From: Actinidia chinensis
Taxonomy: Eukaryota > Streptophyta > Magnoliopsida > Ericales > Actinidiaceae
Reading direction: 5' to 3'
NCBI GenBank assembly: GCA_009663005.1
Contig: CM018909.1
Span: 18,188,756 to 18,198,755 of the forward strand
Length of the DNA stretch: 10,000 nucleotides
The notes below the pieces were generated by a model. That model did no database searches and was not told the DNA's origin. It saw nothing but the letters and a program-made list of their open reading frames with translations. The translations under genes and the position numbers were made by a program. Within the stretch, counting starts at the first letter, position 1. Every line of letters begins with the position of its first letter. Of this stretch, positions 1 to 7,524 are shown piece after piece.

Positions 1-208
1 AGTATCTGGTGGGTGTTTATTATAATTAAATTTATATTAAAAATTGATTATTTAAAAATAAAAATTAAAAAATCAAATTTAGTTTTTTGAAAATTATTTT
101 TTTTAAGTTATAGATGGCACATACGAAAAAGATTAAAAGTTGTGACAAATATTTTGACACTGCCTTGAAAATAAAAAAAATAAAGTTATAAGATAAACTG
201 TGTCAAAC
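1..208. other. AT-rich spacer, no gene seen
   Basis: This stretch is very rich in A and T, with A and T runs and no open frame that reads like protein. No RNA gene, repeat unit or promoter could be supported. It is probably intergenic plant DNA or the flank of the inverted repeat that follows. Confidence 0.6.
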
Positions 209-345
209 AATAATACTATTAATACTAATATTTGTACACACAAATATACACACTTTACAATACGGACATATGGGGTCTACACATTCTATGATAGAGAGTT
301 TGTGCACTTAATGTACAAATATTTTGTGTTAATAGTAGCATTATT
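209..345. repeat. MITE-like imperfect inverted repeat
   Basis: Two arms about 32-34 bases long face each other. The left arm (209-240) begins AATAATACTATTAATAC and contains ATATTTGTACA. The reverse complement of the right arm (312-345) begins AATAATGCTACTATTAA and contains the same ATATTTGTACA. About 70 bases lie between them and there is no coding potential. Size, AT content and hairpin form suit a small MITE or a MITE remnant. True ends and a target-site duplication could not be fixed, because similarity fades outside the arms. It may also be a chance AT-rich palindrome, although the shared 11-base core argues against that. Confidence 0.5.
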
Positions 346-604
346 CCACTAGTTACAGTGGAATGAATACGTTAATCTTTATATTTATAGTTTTTACTTA
401 AAAATCAGAACAAATATATAATACGTATCGGTCATTTTATTTAATTATAGAATAAAATAAATAATCATTTTAGAGTTTGTCGATCATTATTTGAATAGAG
501 CTTCGATGAGTCGTCATCCCATCACTTCACCCATTCTTATTTGACACCACCTTCATCTTTTTCAAAATCATAGTTTTTCCACTAATCTCCCCATTTACCT
601 TCTC
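346..604. other. AT-rich spacer, no gene seen
   Basis: AT-rich sequence up to about 480, then a more balanced, pyrimidine-rich stretch to about 600. No frame of useful length, no recognisable protein segment and no RNA gene were found. It forms the left flank of the Tourist-like element. Confidence 0.55.
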
Positions 605-650
605 TAAGGGCACATTTAGCTGAAGAATATGGGAGGGGATAACTTTTAGA
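605..650 (+). repeat. Left terminal inverted repeat with TAA duplication
   Basis: TAA at 605-607 is the proposed target-site copy. The inverted repeat runs from GGGCAC at 608 to about 650 and includes GGGAGGGGATAACTTTT. It pairs with 6824-6862 with several mismatches and small gaps. Confidence 0.55.
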
Positions 651-671
651 GTGAGAATAAATTTTGGAAGG

Positions 672-701
<30 letters not shown>
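636..701 (+). repeat. Short tandem units GGGGATAACTTTTAGAG
   Basis: Near-identical units occur at 636-652, 670-686 and 687-701. A weaker related unit (GAGAATAAATTTTGGA) lies at 653-668, and GGATAACTTTTAG recurs at 889-901. The unit overlaps the inner part of the terminal inverted repeat, so it may be subterminal repeat sequence of the DNA transposon. Such subterminal repeats often bind transposase, but that role is inference here. Confidence 0.55.
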
Positions 702-718
<17 letters not shown>

Positions 719-727
719 CTTAGAATT

Positions 728-876
728 GTGGATAAGGGTGTGAGATAAGGAGTAAATATATATAGAAAATAAAATGTAAAATATCTGTATTAAAATATAT
801 ATATATATATTTTTTTATATATATAAACCAATTATAAATTTTGTTTCTCTTTATAATATTTTTTTCTTATCCCGCA

Positions 877-888
<12 letters not shown>
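728..888. repeat. Inner inverted repeat, hairpin-forming
   Basis: The left arm 728-750 (GTGGATAAGGGTGTGAGATAAGG) closely matches the reverse complement of 866-888 (GGGGATAAGGGGTGCGGGATAAG), with only a few differences. The loop of about 115 bases is AT-rich and contains a TA repeat. It lies inside the left arm of the Tourist-like element. It could be that element's own subterminal inverted repeat or a second small MITE nested in it. Confidence 0.6.
795..826. repeat. TA dinucleotide repeat
   Basis: Alternating TA units occupy about 795-811 and 817-825, broken by a run of T. This is a simple microsatellite in the loop of the surrounding hairpin. Confidence 0.8.
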
Positions 889-907
<19 letters not shown>

Positions 908-957
908 TTCCTAGGTCACCTAAAAATTTTCGCCTATATCCACCTGCTGGAGAAAAG

Positions 958-1568
958 TGACGCAGGCGAATATCAAAGATACAGAACACGTCTATCTCCA
1001 GAACAATAACCTAGAATCCCTAGGGTTTTCCTTTGAATCCACAAGAAAATAAGAAGAGAAAATATCTGAATTTTATTAATGTCAATAACTGATTTGGCCC
1101 GAAGGTACAAGATCTTATAATAACTAGAAACCCTAATTTGTGTTAATACCACGGAATTATTAGGCAAGAAAATAAAGCAAATAAGGAAAATTACTCCCGA
1201 AAAGGACAATTTGAGTTAATACCTACTAAATCAGCTACTACTCTACTTAGAAAATATTCCCAACAAACGGAATTAATTAAATTTGGACTTTTAAATTAAA
1301 AGTTATAGCTCAAACAAAATTACTAAAAACGGCAAAATTCGCCCTTTTGGGGGCAAACGATGGAATTTCCACGGGAAAACACGGGCGGGAGTCATAGCCA
1401 AGGACTATGAGTTCCTGATCCTCTCGACGATTCCATTCAGACTACCGAATATCATCGCAATTCCATCGTCGGCTGCCGTGATTACTTACTATCACTTTCC
1501 TTCTTTTTGTTTCCGGATTTCCTACGATCTTGTTGCTCAAGGAAAGCTCGGCTGTCGTTACTACATCA
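958..1568 (-). repeat. 3' LTR of the gypsy element
   Basis: This is the partner of 6146-6744. It starts TGACGCA at 958 and ends CTACATCA at 1568. The two copies differ by many small insertions and deletions plus substitutions: for example, this copy has TTCGCCCTTTTGGGGG near 1338 where the other has TGCCTTTTGGTGGGG near 6527. LTRs are identical at insertion, so the differences reflect age, sequencing error or both. The extreme right edge is set by the adjoining purine tract. Confidence 0.88.
1072..1077 (-). terminator. AATAAA-type signal in the 3' LTR
   Basis: The minus strand reads AATAAA about 115 bases before the element's outer end. In the 3' LTR this is where a polyadenylation signal for the element's transcript would be expected. 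Conserved between LTRs; function inferred. Confidence 0.4.
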
Positions 1569-1580
1569 GTCCCCCCTACT
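1569..1580 (-). promoter_or_regulatory. Polypurine tract
   Basis: The minus strand reads AGTAGGGGGGAC directly before the 3' LTR. A purine tract at this place primes plus-strand DNA synthesis in LTR retroelements. The position is exact relative to the LTR edge proposed here. Confidence 0.7.
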
Positions 1581-1599
1581 CTGAAAAGGAACTCGACCC

Positions 1600-2850
1600 C
1601 GAGTTTCCCACTATCAGCATCGTCTGTGAGGGTAATACTCATACAGATCAGCAACTTAACATGTAGAGAAATACCCATATCCGCAGGCAGTGCAACGACA
1701 TAGAGCATTATTATTGATTCTTCTTCACAATCGGAAACGGCCCATACTTCTTGTCTTTCAGCTTATTATAATTCCAGGCATGGAAAACGCTCCTTACGGA
1801 GGTAGGACATCACAAAATCCCCTTCATTAAAAATCTTCTCTCGCCTATTCTTGTCAAGCCGCTGCCTGTATGGCATTGGAGGGCTTCAAAGTAGTGTCGA
1901 ACTTCATCTGAACCTTTAGACTCTGGATGCGATCAGCCATGTTCTCGCTGCAAGACTGATATCGAGGAGCTCCGGTAGTTGGTACCATGTGTTCTAATGC
2001 GTGCTTGGGTGGAATCACAGTAGACGATAGCAACGGGACTGGCCCTGTGGTGCTTAGGTTAACTGTAATGCTGTATGGCAAATGCGGCTTGGGATAGGAG
2101 GAGATCCCACTGTTAGGCTTTTCACCAGAGATACACCGGAGAAGGTTTACCCCAAAGTTCGGTTGACTGACCTCTGTTCTGACCATCAGATTGAGGGTGG
2201 CTTGGTATCTAAATTCAGGACGTGTCAAAAACGCTCCATTAAAAGTCCTCCCAAAAGTGTGAGGAAATTAGTATCACGATCAGAAGTGATTAGACTGGGG
2301 CACACATGCAAGGCGCACGACTCCTTAAAAATAGATTACAAACTCGGAGTAGCACTCCGACGTTTTCACACGTATAAAGTGTGCCATCTTTGAAATATAT
2401 CAACCACCACAAAGAGGAATCAATTTACCTCGCTGCGGTAAGGGGCAGGCCAATATAAAATCCATAGATAGGTCCTCCCAAGGCGATTAGGAACTGGTAG
2501 GGGCATAATAAAAGCCGGTGTTCTGCGACTTGCCCTCTTGCGCGGTGGACATATAGGACATTCCGACGTGACTTTCCACCATTCTCGCTTTAATTGGGCC
2601 AAATGATAACGCTCTTTTCCACTAGGGCCACAGTTTTATCTAGTCCCAAATGTCCTCCCACCCCAAGGCAATTCCGAATAACTGCTCCCGCCAACGAACT
2701 TTCAGGAATTACATAATTGGGCCCTCGGAAATAAAAAACCCCATCGTGTAGGTGCAACCCTTCAATGGCTGTTTGAGTCTGCGGAACACTTTTCCAATAT
2801 CTTCCCAAAGTCTTTATTCCCCTCGTAAAACTCCTTCCCAAGGGGGACAA
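1600..2850 (-). pseudogene. Integrase remnant: H2C2, catalytic core and C-terminal module
   Basis: Integrase would insert the DNA copy into the host genome. The H2C2 zinc-binding part is in the frame at 2850-2590: GLHLHDGVFYFRG, then GGHLGLDKTVALVEK. The next frame (2602-2420) supplies CPIC and the lead into the core (FIMPLPVPNRLGRTYLWIL). The second catalytic Asp is in SDRDTNF at 2284-2264. The likely catalytic Glu is in RTEVSQP (Glu codon 2174-2172). PPKHALEHMVP and ENMADRIQSL follow in the 2228-1854 frame. The C-terminal GPY/F-like module is near 1780-1660 (KLKDKKYGPFPIVKK, then YVVALPADMGIS). Coding resemblance ends just before the polypurine tract. Five or more frame changes or stops interrupt it, but order and spacing are complete. 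Confidence 0.92.
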
Positions 2851-2851
2851 T

Positions 2852-2888
2852 CAAAAAAAACAAAAACAAAAAAAAAACAAAAAAAAAC
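2852..2888. repeat. A-rich/T-rich low-complexity block within pol
   Basis: Thirty-odd bases consist of A runs separated by single C (plus strand), that is T runs broken by G on the coding strand. It lies between RNase H and the integrase zinc-binding domain, and in frame gives a run of Phe and Leu where the family has ordinary linker residues. It may be a slippage expansion or an assembly or base-calling artefact. Confidence 0.75.
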
Positions 2889-2899
2889 CCAACAACTTC

Positions 2900-3310
2900 T
2901 GTCGCCAGGTCACTAGGAATGATGCTCTCTGATTGAGGGCGGTCCGCCACTTTATTAGAAATGCCAGCTATGTTTCAATGAAAAAGAGAATCGTTGTATA
3001 AGGCTACCCAACGAGCATGCATCCGGTTGATAGCAGTCTGACTTTGAGAATTTCGGCCTGATGATCGTGACATAAGCAAACTCCCTCGGAATAGGTAATG
3101 CTGCCCAATGCATAAGGGCCGCACCCCACTGCATATAGTTTCTAACTCATACCGAACCATTGCGCCGGCTTCGCAAAGCTTCTCACTGAAAATAAGGCAC
3201 TGGCTTGCCTCTTGTGAGGCACAGCTCCAAACACCCACTATGACGCGTCACATTCACTTGAAACAGCTTCCCAAGTTGGGCAAAGCTAAGACTGGAGCAG
3301 TACTCATGCT
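2900..3310 (-). pseudogene. RNase H domain remnant
   Basis: RNase H would remove the RNA strand during reverse transcription. The start near 3280 reads LGKLFQVNVT, where the family has a Phe-x-Val-x-CDAS motif; the catalytic Asp is not readable here. A frame at 3238-2975 contains FSEKLCEAGAMVRYELETIC, the conserved central helix with its Glu, and INRMHARWVA near the end. A following piece in another frame (near 2950) corresponds to the ADALSRR-type end. At least two frame changes split the domain. It directly follows reverse transcriptase and precedes integrase, as in Ty3/gypsy. Confidence 0.88.
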
Positions 3311-3339
3311 TTTTTTGAGCCTGTCAAAAAACTATGTTC

Positions 3340-4260
3340 TGCTGCTTTCCCCATGAGAACTTCCCTTTCTTCATGCATTCAGTGATCGGGGCTTACTAAC
3401 TGCTAAATTACGAACAAACCTCCTTGTAGAAAGTGCTAGTCCATGAAGCCTCCTTACGTCGCTGACTGTTTTGGGGCGATGGCACTCCCTGATAGCTCGC
3501 ACCGTATCCTCCTCATCCACATGAATCCCGTCAGCACTACCGACGTACCCAAGAACAACAGCATACAGCAGGAAACTGGCACTCTCAGGGTTGACTACAG
3601 CTTATTGGCGGATAGGACCGTCAGAACTCATCGACATGAGTTACTAGTGATCGGATTCATTCTGGACTATACAATCAAATATCATCAAAATACACAACTA
3701 TAATATTACAAATTGCAATAAAAGGTTTAGAACCTGATTCATGAGCCTCATAAAGGCTTGGTGCGTGGAACAATCCGAACGGCCATCACCATCCACTCGT
3801 AAAGCCCTTCCTTGGTTTGAACGCCGTTTTCCACTCGTCTCGGCTCGAATACGGGATCTGATCGGTAGCCACTCTTGAGATCAAGCTTCGAAGAAATTTT
3901 TGACCCACCAGCATTGTAAAAATACATCAAACGCGGAATTGGAACACCTGTACTTGACATGTAATCTTTTGAGGCGCGACTTTTCCACACACATACGCCA
4001 ACTTACTCCTTCTTTGTGTTAATAGGGCTAGGCGGCACCATGGATCATGCTCTCTCTAATCTGCCCTTTCTGACTAGGTCCTCCACTTGATCTTGAGGAA
4101 TCTGACTCTGCCTAGGACCTCATCCGATAAGGGGAAGAGATTGGCAGACTTGGCTCCAGGGAACTAAATCGTTACAGTGCTGAATATCCGCATAGGTGGC
4201 AACCCCGCAGGTAACTCGTCAGGGAAACAATCCGGGAAACTCTTGAATAATGAGGTTGTA
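3340..4260 (-). pseudogene. Reverse transcriptase domain remnant (Ty3/gypsy)
   Basis: This domain would copy the element's RNA into DNA. The front (near 4240-4200) reads DELPAGLPPMR, typical of the lead-in to gypsy reverse transcriptase. An open stretch at 3990-3748 carries VPIPRL, SKLDLKSGYR (holding the first catalytic Asp) and TKEGLYEWMVM, all hallmarks of the family. FMRLMNQVL follows near 3745 in another frame. The catalytic YFDD is encoded exactly at 3692-3681, with a frame change immediately after it. DGIHVDEED (near 3535) and KTVSDVRRLHGLA (near 3455) belong to the thumb and connection. Two of the strongest motifs survive, but stops and frame shifts make the domain non-functional as written. 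Confidence 0.92.
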
Positions 4261-4479
4261 CTGCTACCGGAAACTGTCTGGAGGGATTTGGGGTTTCTTC
4301 TTTGTAAGTACCATCGCAAAAAAAATCTGCTTGGATTCCCTGGCCTCTTTGTCGAACTCTCCCATTAGGAACCAGCAGACAGATGATTTTCCTCCCTCCT
4401 TATGAACGTAGGATTACTACTCTCTTGAGCGGAACGAGGAGACTACCTGCTATCATTCTGATAGAATACGTTTAAACGT

Positions 4480-4800
4480 TGTCTTTCCCTGATGCACAGC
4501 ATCACATCATGTTGCAGGGGCCGCCACAAAGAAGGTGAACCCCCCAAAAGCAATCATATCAACCACTTCGAAAAACACTTGCAACATTAGTATTTTCCAA
4601 TGAAAACTTATTCGGCACAGTTATCAGTTACCTTAACTTCCACTCCTGTCTTAATCCAGCCAATCCGTGTATGGGTCCGGTGCTTCTCTGTTTCAGACCT
4701 AATTTGTAACCAAAAAATCTTCGAGGCTATGTTCTCTCACTCCGCTACAATGATGAGATCACAAGACCCGCTTGTTGATGGTACACCGCCCTCGAAAGAT
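4480..4800 (-). pseudogene. Retropepsin-like protease remnant
   Basis: This would be the aspartic protease that cuts the gag-pol polyprotein. The active-site area near 4770 reads GSCDLIIV, resembling the DGGSC form that replaces D[ST]G in many plant gypsy elements, but the Asp is not in the readable frame. Next come the segment SKIF (near 4725), KTGVEVKVTD (near 4640) and, near 4550-4500, a disrupted copy of the conserved HxLLGRPWQ-type end of the domain. Frame changes separate these parts. It lies between the acidic linker after gag and the reverse transcriptase, where the family places it. The call rests on order plus partial motifs. Confidence 0.6.
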
Positions 4801-6130
4801 CTTGTCGCGCGGGCTAGAATATACTCTTGAGGTGTCTAAGCAGCAACTTTGGATCATCGAGAGGACCCAGGTACCCACATATTCGTCATCTTGAAACTCA
4901 TAGGGTCATAAGAATAAGGGTCGAACCATCACCCTCGTCATCTCCCCAAGCCTCCTCCTCTGGTACTGGCTCCACCTAGGTCATGTTGCCCTCTTTGGAC
5001 AGTATTCGAGCGATGCAGGTCACAATCGAGAACTTATTCCTGAGGCCTTGGCGTAGGGATTGGGTTACCCCCTTGATGTGTGTAGTGATCTGTTGTTAAT
5101 ACCTTCGTCTGACTCCCACTGTTTGTCACCGATTGGACTGCGAGACGGGACGGGCTTGTTTCCCCCTATTAGAAAACTGGGAATCTGGTATTGTCCGATT
5201 CGTTGGGATCACGTTCATGGCTAACGTATCGCCCTTCATTTAGTGAATACAGAGTTGTACGGAACCTGATCTCGAATCGGCTACTATAGCCAATTCACAA
5301 ATCTCGGCCAATATGTGTGATCTCTGATTCCCGGCAGATTGTTGCGTGAAGGACAGCTGTAAAATTCCTCCGTATAGGCCTACACGGGTTTCGAACCCCA
5401 TGCCTTACACTCCTGATATTGCCTTTGAACAACTCTTGTGATAATCTCGGTGGTAGAAATCGCTCTTCAATCAACGTCCTCATCCTTCTCACGTACGTAT
5501 CGGGGCCTTCCTCTGACGGGGCTCGACTTTGTTGGAGGTTGTCCCACCCATGCTGAGATGCTCCTCCGTTTAATTTGGTATGCCACTAGTTTGGACTCTT
5601 GCTTTCTTCTGGGTCTCCATATACTCAAAGGAAACCGTTAAACCTCGATAATCAAATCTTAGAAATCCTCGATCTAAGGGTACCGTTTGAAAAGACGGGA
5701 GATCCTTATTCATACGATAGTCTCTGGATTCAAAAAGTTTCCAAACAGCGACCTCCTTGATCATGATCCCTTGGCCACGACACCTCTGACCACGACCTCC
5801 TTGACCAGCCAACACCAAAAAACTTCAGGGCATAGGCTCATCTTCACTTATCATCCTCATAGGACTGGGGGGCCTATTAGGATGAACCGGACCGCGATCA
5901 TAGCCACGATGATCACGCTTTGGCGACTCCTGGTGTAGTCCACGACACCATGTAGGCTCTCTAGGCAAATAGGGCACGATTGTTGGCTGCAAATCGCGCA
6001 AATTTTGCTGAGTCCTTTGTTGTGGGAAAACAATTGAGGACTCACCCCGGGTGATGGTTTATCCCGTAGCTTCTCATTGAGTACCTTCTTGCGTATGTAG
6101 CCCATCAGACCTAGGGGGGTATAAAGACAA
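4800..6130 (-). pseudogene. gag remnant: capsid-like domain and CCHC knuckle
   Basis: Gag would form the particle that packages element RNA in the cytoplasm. The start is not secure: a 98-codon frame opens in the LTR at 6153 and reads through the primer site, but it does not resemble gag. Around 5930-5760 pieces are rich in Arg, Gly, His and Pro, like the disordered front of plant gag. From about 5720 the capsid-like (retrotrans_gag family) part follows: DYRMNKDLPSF near 5715, FEYME near 5620, GWDNLQQSRAPSEEG near 5550 (where WWDQLQ is usual), and MRTLIEERFLPPRLSQELFK at 5492-5433. A worn zinc-knuckle region lies near 5080-5020, and an acidic stretch (EPVPEEEAWGDDEGDG) near 4970-4920 leads to the protease. 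Pieces lie in different frames with stops between. Identity is good from the middle onward and weak before 5760. Confidence 0.75.
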
Positions 6131-6144
6131 GGCTCTGGATGCAA
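6131..6144 (-). promoter_or_regulatory. Primer binding site, tRNA-Met-like
   Basis: Just inside the 5' LTR, the minus strand reads TTGCATCCAGAGCC. Plant Ty3/gypsy elements primed by initiator tRNA-Met typically carry TGGTATCAGAGC; this copy keeps the CAGAGC end and differs in the first half. Position and similarity together support the call and fix the element's orientation. Confidence 0.7.
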
Positions 6145-6145
6145 C

Positions 6146-6744
6146 TGACGCAAGGGGCGGGAATATCAAAGAGACAGAACACGTCTATCTTCTAGAACAA
6201 TAAACCTAGGAAGCCACTAGGGTTCCTTTGAATCAACAAGAAAATAAGAAGAGAAAATAATCTGACTTTTATTAATGTCCAAACTGATTTGCCCGAAGGC
6301 TACAAGATGCTAAATAATAACTAGAAACCCTAATTTGTGTTAATACACGGAATTAGGCAAGAAAATATCAAGCAAATAAGGGAAAAATTACCGAAAAGGA
6401 AAATTGAGTTATACCTAAAATCAGCTTACTACTCTACTTAGGAAATATTCCCAACAAACGGAATTAATTTGGACTTTTAAATTAAAAGTGATAGCTAAAA
6501 CAATAATTACTAAAAACGGCAAAATGCCTTTTGGTGGGGCAAACGATGGAATTTCCCGAAAAACCGGCGGGGCTCATAGCCAAAAGGCAATGAGTTCTGA
6601 TTCCTCTCGACGATTCCATTCAGACTACCCGAATATACGCAATTCGTCGTCGGTACGCCCGTGATTTCTACTATCACTTTCCTTCTTTCCGATTTCCTAC
6701 GATCTGTTGCTCAAGCGGAAAGCTTGGGCTGCTGTTCACACTCA
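6146..6744 (-). repeat. 5' LTR of the gypsy element
   Basis: On the plus strand the repeat begins TGACGCA at 6146 and ends CACTCA at 6744, giving TGA...TCA ends, the usual inverted TG/CA form. It aligns along its length with 958-1568, sharing blocks such as ACAGAACACGTCTATCT, TAATAACTAGAAACCCTAAT and CTCTCGACGATTCCATTCAG. Because the element reads leftward, this copy would hold the promoter, but no convincing TATA box could be fixed. The right edge is uncertain by a few bases because it abuts a run of A. Confidence 0.88.
6268..6273 (-). promoter_or_regulatory. AATAAA-type signal in the 5' LTR
   Basis: The minus strand reads AATAAA at this point, about 120 bases from the inner LTR edge. The same hexamer sits at the matching place in the other LTR, so it was present in the ancestor. 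Use as a polyadenylation signal is inferred from position only. Confidence 0.35.
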
Positions 6745-6823
6745 AAAAAAAAGTTAACGGGGGGAAAGTATCCAGCCCTTCCATATCGCAGCCAAAGACG
6801 AGGGAAAAAAAAAATTATCCAGG
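6745..6823. other. Right inner arm of the Tourist-like element, A-rich
   Basis: This starts in a run of A that abuts the LTR and holds GTATCCAGCCC and AATTATCCAGGG, which resemble the GGATAA-type units of the left arm in reverse. No coding is seen. Several A runs make the length unreliable. Confidence 0.45.
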
Positions 6824-6865
6824 GAAAGTTATCCCCCGCCTAACCACCAGCAAAACATGCCCTAA
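6824..6865 (-). repeat. Right terminal inverted repeat with TAA duplication
   Basis: Read on the minus strand from 6862 this starts GGGCATGTTTTGCTGG, continues through a G-rich step and reaches GGGGGATAACTTTCC, mirroring the left end. TAA at 6863-6865 matches the copy at 605-607. Confidence 0.55.
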
Positions 6866-7272
6866 TTTGGATGCAATCAAAAAAAGGAAGGAAGACAAGG
6901 GAAGAAGAAAGTAGCGGAGGAGGAGAGAGATGGCCGGTGTAACCGTGTAGCGAGAAAGGGACCGCCGGAGATGCAAGTAAGAAGGGAATATTAAATGGCG
7001 TAGAAAAAATAAAATAAAATATTTACTTTTCGATATTGGAATTGATAGAAATTGAGCGTAGTTGGATGGAATATACGTAACCTTTGTACTTTCCTCTTTC
7101 TTAATATTCCTAAAGAGAGAAAAGCTTGGTCCAGAGAAGACTCTCGGGGCGATTTCCTCGAGGAGATTCCACTGCCTTCGCCAAAACTGGTGATGATTGT
7201 CTCTTTTCTTTCTTCTCTTCTTCGTCTTAAGTCCTACTGATCTACAGTGTCTTAGAATCTGGATTTAGAACA
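6866..7272 (+). other. Purine-rich stretch, possible leader or first-exon remnant
   Basis: From 6876 to about 6930 the plus strand is strongly GA-rich, as seen in some plant 5' leaders. ATG at 6930 opens MAGVTV and then hits a stop. After about 45 bases GTAAG (near 6975), followed by AT-rich sequence, looks like a 5' splice site. This could be a broken first exon, or the reverse complement of a CT-rich leader read the other way. From 7050 to 7250 there is a short plus-strand frame (7052-7240) without recognisable similarity. No family can be named, and the whole may be non-coding. Confidence 0.25.
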
Positions 7273-7524
7273 TTAGGCCCCACGGAGAATTGCTTGTAGA
7301 TAGCCACAGTTCGTAGGAATCCACGAGTTGAACACAGATTCCCAAATGGCTCTCTGATAAATCTGAGCTCCTAAGAATGTTAAAGTTGGCATAAACTGAG
7401 CTCCTGTGCAATTAAAATGGCCAAGGCAAGAATAAACACAGGGAGGATATGTAAGTAAAGTCATTCTCAATGCTTGAGGAAAAGTCCCGATACTGGCGAG
7501 CAACGTTAGCTTAGCTAAAACCAA
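7273..7524 (-). CDS. Unrecognised minus-strand frame, possible exon
   Basis: An 83-codon frame with balanced composition (GTFPQALRMTLLTYPPCVY, then WESVFNSWIPTNCG) ends at a TAA at 7275-7273. No family is recognised. Its nominal start (MVLAKL) coincides with GTTTTGGTTTTAG on the minus strand near 7523-7513, which looks like a plant 3' splice site, so this might be a last exon and not a gene with its own start. A second acceptor-like TTTTAATTGCACAG lies inside the frame. It does not belong to the retrotransposon on the left, and no link with the LINE on the right is seen. A chance frame remains possible. Confidence 0.25.
   Translation of the reverse strand: MVLAKLTLLASIGTFPQALRMTLLTYPPCVYSCLGHFNCTGAQFMPTLTFLGAQIYQRAIWESVFNSWIPTNCGYLQAILRGA

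Larger units (their letters stand above)
958..6744 (-). mobile_element. Ty3/gypsy LTR retrotransposon, degenerate, minus strand
   Basis: Two direct repeats of about 600 bases (958-1568 and 6146-6744) flank 4.6 kb of gag-pol remnants. Read on the minus strand the order is 5' LTR, primer site, gag, protease, reverse transcriptase, RNase H, integrase, purine tract, 3' LTR. Integrase lying after RNase H is diagnostic of Ty3/gypsy rather than Ty1/copia. No chromodomain is seen after the integrase C-terminal module, where only about 80 bases of coding-like sequence remain before the LTR. The total of 5.8 kb is normal for the superfamily. All domains carry stops and frame changes, so the copy as given is non-autonomous. 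The clade within Ty3/gypsy is left open. It lies inside the Tourist-like element. Confidence 0.93.
608..6862. mobile_element. Tourist/PIF-Harbinger-like element split by a gypsy insertion
   Basis: The left end starts GGGCACATTTAGCTG at 608. The reverse complement of the right end (from 6862) starts GGGCATGTTTTGCTG. Further in, both arms carry GGGGATAACTTT (left 636-647). TAA lies immediately outside each end (605-607 and 6863-6865), which matches the 3-base TWA target-site duplication known for PIF/Harbinger and Tourist elements. Without the retrotransposon at 958-6744, the element would be about 470 bases, a normal MITE length. No transposase coding is visible, so it would be non-autonomous. 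The family assignment is inferred from end motif and duplication only. The arms are unequal (350 and 118 bases), so the insertion was off-centre or parts have been lost. Confidence 0.6.

Noticed and set aside
973..1209. Minus-strand 78-codon hydrophobic frame in the 3' LTR
   Set aside because: It falls inside AT-rich LTR sequence, and the hydrophobic residues follow from T-rich codons; the matching frame is not kept in the other LTR.
1478..1666. Plus-strand frame of 62 codons overlapping the LTR edge
   Set aside because: It lies antisense to the integrase tail and LTR, which explain the sequence, and it has no recognisable protein content.
2762..2950. Membrane-like Phe/Leu segment in a minus-strand frame
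   Set aside because: The run comes from the T-rich low-complexity block between RNase H and integrase, not from a true membrane helix.
3443..3703. Plus-strand frame of 86 codons
   Set aside because: It is antisense to the reverse transcriptase, whose YFDD and thumb motifs are read from the other strand.
4600..4830. Plus-strand frame of 76 codons
   Set aside because: It is antisense to the protease remnant and resembles nothing on its own.
958..6744. Endogenous plant pararetrovirus or envelope-bearing retroelement
   Set aside because: There are true LTRs, integrase is present, and no extra frame lies between integrase and the 3' LTR, so an ordinary Ty3/gypsy element is the better reading.
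958..6744. Repeats considered as a CRISPR array or phage attachment sites
   Set aside because: There are only two long direct repeats flanking gag-pol; this is an LTR pair in a plant-like genome.
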